From assembly GCF_000524195.1 (NCBI RefSeq), contig NW_020170382.1:1015194-1079193 (forward strand): a DNA stretch of 64,000 bases, given 5' to 3'. The translations under genes and the position numbers were made by a program. Position 1 is the stretch's first letter. Every line of letters starts with the position of its first letter. The stretch is from Echinococcus granulosus. Lineage: Eukaryota; Platyhelminthes; Cestoda; Cyclophyllidea; Taeniidae. The notes beneath the pieces are model-generated. The model made no database searches and was not told the origin of the DNA. It saw nothing but the letters and a program-made list of their open reading frames with translations. Positions 26,501 through 38,500 of the stretch are shown in pieces.

Positions 26501-29500
26501 ATCTTCTAACTGCAGACACCTTTAAGGCAAAAGATGCAAATTATTTTACTTAGAGTAGAAGCCAATTTACCCACCTTTCCCAAGTACCGTTCTCAGCAGA
26601 ATATTTAATTTTGCCACGTAATGGGTGGTTGCGACAAGCAACTGCTGTTTCTAATCCAATGAGGAGACAGTGTCAGTGGTAACTACTTTTTAGTAGCAAC
26701 CAAGACCCGGTGACACGAGTTGGTCCCTTTCTGCTTGACTGAAAGCGGAAGCCCTTATTCCGATGCGTTGGTTTTAAGAGGTGCTGGTAACGCCCTCTTC
26801 CGATTAAGGCCACTTTTTAAACAAAGTTTTTCTATTCCTGAACCAATAATTCAAGCCAAAAGAAGTGAGGGAAAGAAGGAATATATAGGGCAAACAAATG
26901 GTTGTGAAGAGAGAGGAAATTCGAATCGAAGGAGTGAGATAAGTGTCTGTTAAAAAAGGCTTGTTCAAATTGCAGGCATTGGTCTAATTACATTTTGGAT
27001 TAAAAAAGAGCCATCAATACCTGTCCGGGATTCTAGTACCTATGTCTGCTTCGGTTCGCAGATTAGCAAGCCCAGTCTTAGTACCTATAAACTTCAAATA
27101 AAGCCAGGAAATACTGCAATTGGTCCACACTGAAAGCGGTAAAGGTTGGAAACAACCATATTACGCCAACTTCAGACCTCTTTCTTGCCCCTTTTCAATC
27201 CATTCCCTAGGGCGTAATCCTTTCACACAGTGAATGCAAATAACCATCAGTCTTCGAAGGCTTTATGACTTTATAACTCCGTTTATACAGTGGCATTTGA
27301 ACAACAGACTGAAAAATGTCAATGTTCCAAACAGAGTTTAGTTGACTACCAAAACTTTAAAAGGAGACTAGTCTCGGAGAGTCCAAAGGGTTCAGGAAGT
27401 AAACGGATTTTAAGACCGAAGACCTTCGCAATGAAGTTCAACAAATCAAAATCAACAAATCAAATCAAAAAAAATCAATCAAGGCCAAAAACTAAAATAC
27501 CATGTTTAATTGATGGTCATTGCATGAAAGAGTGCAAACTCCACGATTTACTTGGTTCTACCGTGGAGACGTTAGCTCAAATTTTTGTATTTAATACCAA
27601 ACGCTGGAAAGACTGCCTGGGTAATGAATAATGAACGGTCCTTTTCGTGACTTTTCACAAAAACCAATCCTCACCTGTGTCCTCTTGGCTGCAGAGAATG
27701 GTTTCATGATCGTCATCCTGCTTGGGCTCACGTTGGAGCCAGAAGGAGAGGGTAAAGTCACGTTCAAAAAGAGTGCTTGGCAGCACTTTCTCCTGTCCAC
27801 TGCTGGCAGCGGAGGCAGCGTCCAAGAGTCGCGAGGTGTCTAGACGCCACCCGGAGTGTGCGACGGCAGAGAAGAGAAGGCCTAGGGAGAGGGGCACCAC
27901 CTCTGGCAATGCGCCCACTGCTGGTGCAATGTGCTGTATCAAAATATCCTTCTGCGGGTCTGGGAGGAGGTCAACCAGCGTCGCCGTATCGATTGCTGTA
28001 ATGAGGAATGGTTAGGCCATGAAAAGGAGTGGACTGTCAACGTATCGGTACGAAAGGTGGGTCGTGATAGTACCCAACTTAAGGGTGAACGACGAAGGAG
28101 ATCACAGAGTAGGTGCGGCACAGTTGGAGTCAAGAGGGAGGAATGTGTTTAAACGCATTGATGCCACTCTTCCAAATTCAAAATTCGGGGAAATAGAGGA
28201 CTTGAAATAAGCAAAAAAAAAAACCTGTCTCGATAGCTTTATGCCTCAAAGTATTTTTCTTTTCAACACGCAATTGGTATATTTAGACTAGCTCACATCG
28301 TCTCTATTTTAAGGCAAGCAGGTTAAATAGCCTTCTTAGAAGGGGAGTGGAATCTTTTTCTTAATTCCTGATGGAATTATGATTTGATAACTTAAAACAA
28401 ATTCTGGCGTCCTTGGTATTCAAACTACTTAACTTTACCTTCAAAATCCGACATTTTGTGTCAGCCGTCAGGAGCTGCTTCAAAAGAACAATGAAAGCTG
28501 GTTATAATTTGACGGATTTTGATGAATTCCACAGAAATTATACGTGAATTTACAAGTCTCAAACTTTGTATTCTCACTGATTAGAGTCAGGTTGAGTGCT
28601 TGTATTCAACTGAGGGGCAGGCGTTCCAAAAAGATCTAATGCCCTTCATCTTCAAGTCGTCATGCATTAGGTTTTCAAATAAGTCGGTGAACACTTCCAA
28701 CTGATGTTTGATGAACAAGGGCTTGACGACTGGCAATGCAATTTAGTGCAGTTGCGGCTTCATTGACTGTTCGAAGTAGAAGTGCAAATGACAGATAATG
28801 TGGAAATCTAATACCAAAATTCGCAGTAAAGTACAGCATTTAGCCGCATTCCACCAAAGGCGTTATCGCACTTGCAGAGATCGAAGTCTCTTCACAGTAG
28901 AATTAACTGCGAAAAGTCAGGCCCTTCTCTCACCCAACGAATTTGAGCTCTGTCGAACCTCCATTCCAAACGTATGAAACATCAAGTGACCAAAAACAGT
29001 TTGTGCTTTTTGGTGCAGCCTGCCGCATTGACACGTTTTGACTTGTTGAGACCTCGGAAATGTATGAGATTGTTTCTATGCTCAACAAACCGGACAGGAG
29101 TCAGCCCTTCTATAGGGTACTGCTCATCTTCATTATTTTAAGCCATTATCAGTGTTGGCTGGACCCGATGGACGTGGTTCCAGCTTGGCTGCTTTGCGAA
29201 CCGTAATTAACTTAGCTTCAAAGCTGAAGTAGAAGTGGAACCCCAGCTTCTCATTTGATATACAGAATTTGATAAAGTTACGGCATACGGTAGCTTAATG
29301 CAGTGTCCAGAACCAAAAAATTTACACCACTGGGATGGTTCTGCTGATGCATCACTTAAAGGCACAATCAGGAAAAACCCTCTATTCTCAGCCATAATGG
29401 ATAAAATTAGGCGACGCTGGTGATTAAATCGTTGCAAGGTTAAAGCCACAGCAAAAATTCCAGTCATACTTAAGGTCGTGAGTAGTGACCCAGTTTGTTT

Positions 29501-32500
29501 ACACCATCATTTGGGAAGGACCTAGTGGAGGCTAAGCAAATAGTTGCCAAACGCAGTAATAGGCGACAGACAATAGGCCTCGGCAACTGTCAATTGATTG
29601 CTCTTCAACCGCTTCTTTTGTGCCATAAAAACGCACCGAGTGCCTTCGATGGTTGATTGACTTTTCGACTTGTGATGAGAAATGCACCAAACTGTGCTTG
29701 CTAGGTGTACGCGTTTGGTGAAAATCAGTTGCAACCACTCACTACGACTTGTTCACATGCTGAAGGACAAAGGACAATTATCATGGAGATAATGTCTACT
29801 CGGTACTACCCGATACAACTCAGAAGTGTCGGAAAGGAGGCCTTATTCATGAACAGCCAGGATCAATGAATCTGTCAGAAGGGTATCCTTGTTATTAAGA
29901 CGTCACACAAGACCTCACACTTCATTCAATCTCAAAACTTGCAGCGAGAAAAATTCAGACCACACTTTGGCACCGGAGTGAATGCTGCATCCTCTCTACT
30001 CTCCTGCTGACATTTCTCCAGGTGACGATACCAATCTTTTGTCAGCCTTAGGCAGTCAAATGAAGGCTTGAAAGAGGGAAAAGACAGTTTATTTAGGGAT
30101 GAAGTAAGACGGAAGTGGAGGTGACTAGGGGCTAGTTCGGCTACCCTGCAGAAAAAACGGTGTGTTAAATTGGGCTTCGCAGGCTTGTCCCTCCTTGGAG
30201 AAGGTACGCCTATTAAAGTCATGCCTATTTAAACAAAGAATCGACTTAAAAAGTTAAACATCCACGGAAAACGTTCATTTAATTTCTACTGAAAAAAAAC
30301 TCCACAGGCTTACATGTTTACCTTATCCCTCGGTGTTAAAGAATTTACGAATGTTTACGGCAATCACTTTACCATGAAACAACAAATATTACGCTTTCAT
30401 CTTCTGATATTCGCGCCATTATATTAAAATTATATTTTCGCTCAAATTAAGAGTGCTTTAAGAATGGAGGTATCGACTTAACTTTACGGGTCACTTTATG
30501 ACACCAAAAATAAACTGTACCTAGTAGTTCAAATTCTCATGTAACTAGTAAAACCACCAACATCACAGTAAATGAGTATCTGTAATCCAGCTCTCTCCTT
30601 CTTATGCCACCAAAATTCGCATTTTGCATTCACCACACACGCAGTACACCACGCCAGGTCCGGCTCCGTATCGGATAGCCTCACGGAGGCAGCGCATGCG
30701 CCGTACGCAGGGTTCCGTCGCAGCGCAAATACGCAGTTGCCGCTGCCGAGGCTCTGCTCCGGTAGGTGCGCACCTTGACCGTTTTTGCGATCAACACCGC
30801 ATCGCTCCTCCAGCTTCGCGTCTACTGTGCTCTCCATTTGTAAGAAGCATTGTGTGGCCAGCATAATAATAGAAGACAGATTCGAATAGACTAGTTGTGG
30901 GGGCCAGATTCAACCTTCACTTCTTGCACCAAAGTACCCCATTCATTCTTCAAAGTAGTAGTGAATTTCAAGACTACTTCGATGGTAACCTAATAACTAA
31001 AACAGATCTTATTATCGGGTTTGAAATTACAAAAAAAACAATAAGCCTGATTTTTAATGCCGTAGATAGCCGTAAGCAACTTCCCATTGGTGATTCTCAG
31101 GGATAGAGTAGTCCGTAACCAAATCCTCGTAATGCAGAAAATTTATGTGATACGAAGGTTCCTAAGCTTTAAGCTGCAGTAAATAAGGCAAAAAACCTAC
31201 ATGGGAAAGAGACCATCTAAAAGCACCAAAAGGTGATATGAATGGCTGAACCCCAGGGGAGGAGCCAATTCACTCCACTTAGTGCGGTGCATACCAACAT
31301 TCTCAAAAAAATTACCGACTTTGTATTGCAGACAAGTTGGGCCTCAAAGGGTGCAGTCCTGATCATATGCACTGTTTGGACTTTGTGGGGAAACCAACTA
31401 ATGAGACATATATGTATTATTTTCCGTTTTTTCGTCTATTGAGACATCTCCGAATAACCTTGATACAAGAATAAGCATTCTAGGGTAGAAAAGAGGAATG
31501 AAATGCCATGGGGCATACCAAAGACCCCTGAGACCTCCCAGAGTGACAGTCGCCAACTTTACTAAAACAATTTCAGAAGTCGCTTGTTTTGCCTGTAAAT
31601 GAGTCAGCTCACGGTAAGGAGCGGAATCGCTTCACACACTCATTTTGGGTGAGCTCAAAATGTCACATATTTACCTTACTGCTCCAGTTTTAGCACACAT
31701 TTCCATTATAAACGAATGCCAATTGCAATGTAATTAAAGAATGAGGAACGAAGACAATGGGTGAGGTAACATCATATGATCCAGTCCAAAAGTGCTAAAG
31801 AGTTAGTCAGTGAGGCTAATTTTTCGTGAAAATCACAGGCTACATTTACTGAAACGCTATATCATTGGAAAAGCGTCCTTACCATCATATCAACCCTTTA
31901 TGGTTATAACCTGTCAAACCTCCGACTTTTAATCTCCGCCGATGTTCATTTGAGAGGAATGGGATCGGAGAACAAGAGAAAGCAAGTAGACGTACCACAG
32001 AGTTGGCGCTGCTCATGAAGATTGCGAGGGTCATGACGACAGAAGGAGGGTGAGGCCGTGATGAGAGTTTCCCCGGGTAGACCGTGACGGAGGCTCACTT
32101 GGGTGAAGATGTGTGAGTCAGCCTCATTGCAGGTCATCCCACACATGTCGAGGTGGTAGGTGAGGGGCCAGAGCAGACGCTTCGGTTGCTGCTCACCCAG
32201 TGAGTAGTACAGTGATGTGGGCAGCCCTACAACAGTGGCATCCTGCATGAAGTCTCATCCACCTCCTTTAGTCTTAGTAAGATTATTTTTTGGTTGGCAT
32301 ATTTCAAACACTACTTTTCTTGCTAATGAAGTCCTGTGAGATTCCCATATCGACTCAAGAGGAAGGTTAGTACTCTGAGAGCGAGCGAGGCAATATTTCA
32401 TATAAAGCAGGGCACACCAAAGCTACATCTCTCGGCGATTGTTTATTGCCTTGTTTTTGAAGGTACGTAAAAAAATGAACTTTTACCGAGGGAATCTGAA

Positions 32501-35500
32501 CTATCTCAAACGCTGTGCTAAACTCAATGTGATCCACGTTTAACGTTCTGCGTTAGTCAGAAAGCATTCCTTTAAAGTAGACAGTTATTTAATTCAAATA
32601 TTGCCGGAAAATAGAATATCCCACTTTATATCTAGAGTTTTCATTTACTAACTGTTGTTGGAAAACACCTTTGGTTCTCTTCGTAATGAAGAGGATACAT
32701 TACTGCTTCATTCTGGATTTGTTGAATCTCCATCTTGAAACACCCGTGATTTTCCGCACCGCTGACTTTCGACAGATCCCATTGGTTGACGCACGTCAAA
32801 TGAGTCATTACCCATTCTCAAACAGAAAAGTTGACCACCAATGGAGGTTTATTTGTCCTAGGGAGGGGCTTCTCTGGGGGCGCAAAGTAGACCCTTGATA
32901 GAATGACTAAATACAGCTTAATGTAGTGGTGTATCAATTGCAAAGGACGTATTAAACTGCATGTACCCCAAAAAAAGTTTGGTGGGAAGGGCAAAAAAGA
33001 AGGTAACAATCTGGAATTCTTTCAAAAATTAAAGAATCAAGTACTTTGGATTTGGAGGCATCGCTTTGTATGTCCAGATGTATTTCATACCTGACGAAGG
33101 AACGCCCGAAAATTCATGTGTCGAGAGGGCTCTCTGGTTACCTCAGCACAACCGTATTATAGATCTCAGTTTCCTACCTCTGCATGAAAAATCAAGTTTA
33201 GTTCATAAGACCAAGTACAAAAACTGTCCGGTTGCAACCGACAGTAAACACAAAAACTGAGCGAACCACTTTGCGATTAAACCGGATGGTAATTGTGACG
33301 GAATAAGCACCAAAACCCTGGAAAGCTTGGATGAAGTCAGATCCGAAATGACTGGCTACGAAGGATTAATCCAGCCCAACCTACAAAGATGGTTCTACTT
33401 AACACTTTTGATATTTTCCTCACCAACGGCGCAATTTTAAGTACTCAAAACCCACTCCTAATTAAAGCCCACTCATTTCTAACTCCAAGACAGGCCCTCG
33501 TGCATAATTTAGTTTTTTGTAATGCCCTAGACGCATTAATGGAGTCCAGCTTGAATGCAACTTTTCATTTAGCCAGAGCACTGACAGTTGGAGATAGTGT
33601 AGAATGGGGACTCACCACTCCATCGGGGTTCGCATTTGCTCTGGATGACCTTAATATTGACGACAGCCGTGGCGGATTCAACTCCTGCACCGCCGCAGTC
33701 ATTGTACCGCACGAGGAAGCGGAAATTCCTCGGAGAGGCATTAGTGAGCACTTCACGAGATCGGATGACACCTGTCAAAAGTAGATTGCTAAATTATCCA
33801 AGTTAATAAATTATACTAGGAGTACAAAAGTAAGTGAGGGTTCTTGCTTATTCAGTCCGTTGTCTTGGCCTACCCTTTACCAGCGCTTCCACCATTACTA
33901 GAGTTGCTTTCACTACACGCAATAGCTTAGCCTTCAATTACTTTCTTATAAAGGCTAAAATAGAGGTCGGAATGCCTAAAGTTCACAGTTCCATTTGCCC
34001 TAAAAGATATTAAAAAGCATTTAGGAACTGGTCATAAATCATCAAATGAGCTACAGCGCACCTTACTTCCTTGTGGAAAGCTAGATAAATGTTTAACATC
34101 CTTTCTCAAATGGTTTATTTCCAAAGGTTTATTGGGAATGAATAAATGTATAAATTTTTCTTTCTGATAACTGTTAATGTGCCTTTAGAGTGGACAATTC
34201 ACATATTCCACAGTCCCAAAGGTAAGACACTAAAACTTCCTATTAAGTACTAACGAAGGACTTACTTCAACAAATTTGCACATACTTTTCCTACATTTTT
34301 ACTACGAGTAGCGACCAGCCAATTAAGATCAACCATCTGGTAATATTTTATGAGGTGGTGAAAGTAGGCCAGAATGGTTTAAGGCGGGGGGACGCTGTGT
34401 ACCAAGAAAGTGGTCACACAGTGCGTCGGGTTGTAAAATTCGCATTAAAGTGGTTGCAGAATTCGAACTGATCCCACCAGCCTGCGTTTACTGTGCAGTG
34501 TAGCATGGCACGGTGTCAATAGGAGCAGGGCAGTGAGCGCTCTAGTGGATCACCGTTGTCACGTGCGAGCGCAGTTGGCCCTCCGCGCCAACTCGCACTG
34601 ACCAACGATGCAGAGACTGAGTGGAGAGGACACATGGTGAAATGTGATCCCTGGCAAGGTATGTGCCTCTTGTATGTGTGTGTATGTTCGGTGTGCATGA
34701 CCCTGTTGCTTGCCAAAGACTTCCCCACTTTTTTCGTCTTGGGAGCTGCAGGGTATTGCCAATTAAGAGACACAAAATCTCAACGTACTTTCTGGGATTC
34801 CTTACAAAAAGGATTCCATTAAATTTCTGTTGAGCAATCTCATTTGTATTCACGCTTCAGTTACGCTTGGTAAAGACGTTTTCGATGCCAAAAACAGGTA
34901 ACTCACATGGCCTGAGGTAATTTTTGCCAAAATAACTCAAATAAAAGTTTCTTTTTATATGGAAACTTGCTTGGTTGCTTCCCGTTGGCGAAATACAAGG
35001 AATAAAGGCACAAATTGGGAAAGTTTAGCTGGGTTTAAAGTGCAGAGGCCTTCGTTTTCACTTCACTCACCACAATTACACTCAACCTAACTAGTCACTC
35101 CCTAATGAAAAGGGTGTGCTAATGACATGGAAAAAGTAAGGCAGGAACCTCCACGAGGTTTACAGGTGAGTACACAACTTCAACGTCTATTTAAGGTGTT
35201 TCACCCATTCGCAGGTGAAAGTTTTCCCGTCATCTAAGCCTTATTTTCTTGTGACAACGATATCACAATAGTAAACGATCATACCCCAACTACTTGTCAT
35301 TTAAATCAACAGATTTAGACCCTAAAATTCAAATATGTTTGTTCACATTTCAACAAGATTAAAGGAATCTTGATAGCACTCCTAATCTGAATTAGCTCAT
35401 ACATGGGCTTAAAGGTAAAAGTCATATCATGTCATGGAAATCAAAGATTTGGTCAACGGAATCTATAAAAATAGGCAAAAAAAGGTTTGGAAAATAACAA

Positions 35501-38500
35501 TTTTCAATACATGGGGATAAAAACTGTCGTTATAGACCCACCAAGGCATTCTTAAATGTCTGCATCTACTAATAAGTTGGAGACATCTTGATATGGTTCC
35601 ACCCAAACCCGGTCTGCGGACACGGGTCACAGATCACAAATGTGTCAGGAAAGATGGAAGCCTAATGCCAGTCTCACATTTATGGCTGCTGATCAGTACA
35701 AGATAGCTAAAAATACACCAAACTTCCATTTTTGCCGGTGATCGTTTGGTAGAGCTAACTACCCAAGTGTTATTGAGGACGAAAAGGACCTTTGATCAGT
35801 TAAGGAAACTACATAACTACAGAGCTGCTGTAAAAAAAATATGGAGACCACTATGATCGTGAGCTGGATCTGAACCCATCCGTCAAATTCATTAAGACAA
35901 TACTCAAGAAATAAGCAGGAAACATCATTTAGGCAAAAGACAACACTTAGACAAAAGTAAGGTGGTTACTTTTTTGCAAGATATGTCTACGTGCACTAGC
36001 TCGCAATCGTCAGTACAAACCGCTGTTTTCACGATGACAATTTGGCATGAATTCTTTCCGTGAGTAAAACTACGCAAAAGGCTGCCTGTTCTGGATTCCC
36101 ATAATGGTAATTCAGTGATGCTACTGTGTTTGAGATCAACCCAACGCGAAAAAGTAGGGAGCATGGCCAAACCGAATCCTAAATAAATGGCGTGCCGCGA
36201 AAAAAGCAAGGCGGTAAAATTAATCATTCTCTACAAAATAAGGCATCCGGAACGACAGCCTACAAAGTTAATGACTCATTTCACTATGCAAATAATTTCA
36301 GGTGCATTTGTTCAAAGAACCTTCATTCAGCGGGACAGTTCAAAAAGATCTGAAGTGATTTGTGGTGATGATAATCAAGCCGCTAATTCTTTCTCGCAAA
36401 CATAATTCTTAATTTAAATATTAAATGATGTAATAACCAGCCCTTTGTGACGCTTCGATACCAAACTTCCATTCCCACTTCAAAACATGAAAGAATATCT
36501 TTGGCACTAAAATGGCCTATTCAAAAAGAAGAGGCGGTAAATTTGTACAACAGGGGATAAGGCAATTTAAATGATCGCTTTGAATCCATTTACAAAAAAA
36601 TATTTGCAATTCACAAACAGAATAAAATGCATATCTTTTAAAATGATCGGCACTTCTGTGAGAATTTCATGGAACCAATTAAACTTCTACAAGCGAAATA
36701 CAGAAGCAAATGCAACACCGTTTGTGCCTAGCCGGCCACCATGAAACATTAATAATCTTGTGCAAAACTTTCACCTAGATCTAACAAAGAGATCGTTCTT
36801 AAGAAGGTGGTTTGTAAAGTGTTATGCATGCACTTGTTTGGGCCCACCCTCTACACACCCATCGGTTGTTGCTAAAACACAACAATACCAGGCATTTGTG
36901 ATCACAGCTTTCCCTTTGTGGTGATATTTGAGTGAAAATATGCATTCTGAGAAGAATTGAGAATGGTCCTACCGTGAGAGTCCACGGTGAAGGGAACCAT
37001 GTCACCGGCAAGAAGAGAGTAGCCACATTGATAATCTGCAAGGCTGATTGGCGGAGTGAAGGTCTCATGCGTCACAGTGACCTTACCGCAGATGGCACCC
37101 ACACTGCTATAGGTCACTGCTGAGAAGTTGTAGACGCTCTCAGTAAAACGCAGCTCCTCATCTGCATGGACGTTCACATTCACCAAAACTCTGAAAACCA
37201 ACAGCAAAATAAAAGAAATTTCGGCATCTTCCTAACTTTCATTCCTTTGAAAACAGTGGATGGCACCAATAAACAAGCACTCAGGGTCCTATACATCCGA
37301 AGTAATGCTGGTGATAAGAAATAAACACAGAGGTCTCCATCGCTTAGTTCATTCAATAATATGGGAAGAGAACTGAAGCTGAGCAACCAAGCAATTATCA
37401 GTGACTTAGGCTGCAACAATTTAAGTGGTATTTAAAAAGCAGATCGAATTGTTTAAGACGAGGGTCTTGCATCACACTAAGTCTCAAAATGTTTACAGCC
37501 AATGGAATGAGTGCAAATCTTTAGCGCCTGACCAGTCAGATTAAACAAGCTCTATTAGTGCCTCTTTGAGTGACTTACAGCTTAATGGAGCGAGCGTAGG
37601 GTACAAAACTACAAACTCTATTTAGACAATAAGCAACACAAACATGGCGATCCCAATTCCCGACAGACAAATAGCGCCACAGTGAAAGTAATCACTTTCA
37701 GTGAAACTAAAAAGAGCAAGATTGCTAGCAAACCCAGAGAATTGCTTGTTTCTCTGAATCCAAATAATAATGAATCATGATATATACGTTCAGTTTTCAA
37801 CCAAGAACTTGCAATTATTTAATGAAAATTATGGGTTCATTTGACATGTGGGAACATTCAACGAGGTTCAAACATTCATAGCGAGGACATTGCACAGTCA
37901 AACTTAAACCAACGTCATAGGTTACTTGTGTATTTAGCTTCCAACTTTACGTATTTAAAAACTTTATTCCAAAAATTCCCAGTGTGGACATCTTAAACTA
38001 AAAAAGAAGTGATTTCAACAAAATACATGTACCAGACAAACGCTACGAAAGTTCTAGTACTATCAGAAGGGTCAGATTGATTTAAGATGATCACAGTAAC
38101 GAGAAATAATGAGTGTCGTTGAAACTGCAATATACAAATCGACGAAACTACCTTTCTGAATAGTTTGGCGGTGTGTCGCAATCATAGGCTTCAATCTGAA
38201 AAGTGTGCATTTTGTTCTGGGTAAAATCCACAGGAACGTCATTGCGTACTCGTATTTCTCCAGTTCCCAAAGTGGCATTTTTTAAATCCACTTCAAATGG
38301 AAATTGATATTCATCCTTTACGATCAAGTGAAATCCGCATATTTGTTTCGATCGGCTTGAAGTTGGATTTGCAAAAGCTCTTAGTTTTGGGGAGAGCTTT
38401 ACGGATGCTTCATGTTTCATTAGTTGTCCCACGTAGACATTGCCTGAACCCATGGGTAAATCGAACTCAACAGCAGGTCTAAAGCCAAAACCTTTGCTGC

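Noticed and set aside
31383..31455. Possible diverged LTR 3' end (tattattttccgttttttcgtc)
   Set aside because: Similarity is short and AT-rich; not distinguishable from chance by eye.
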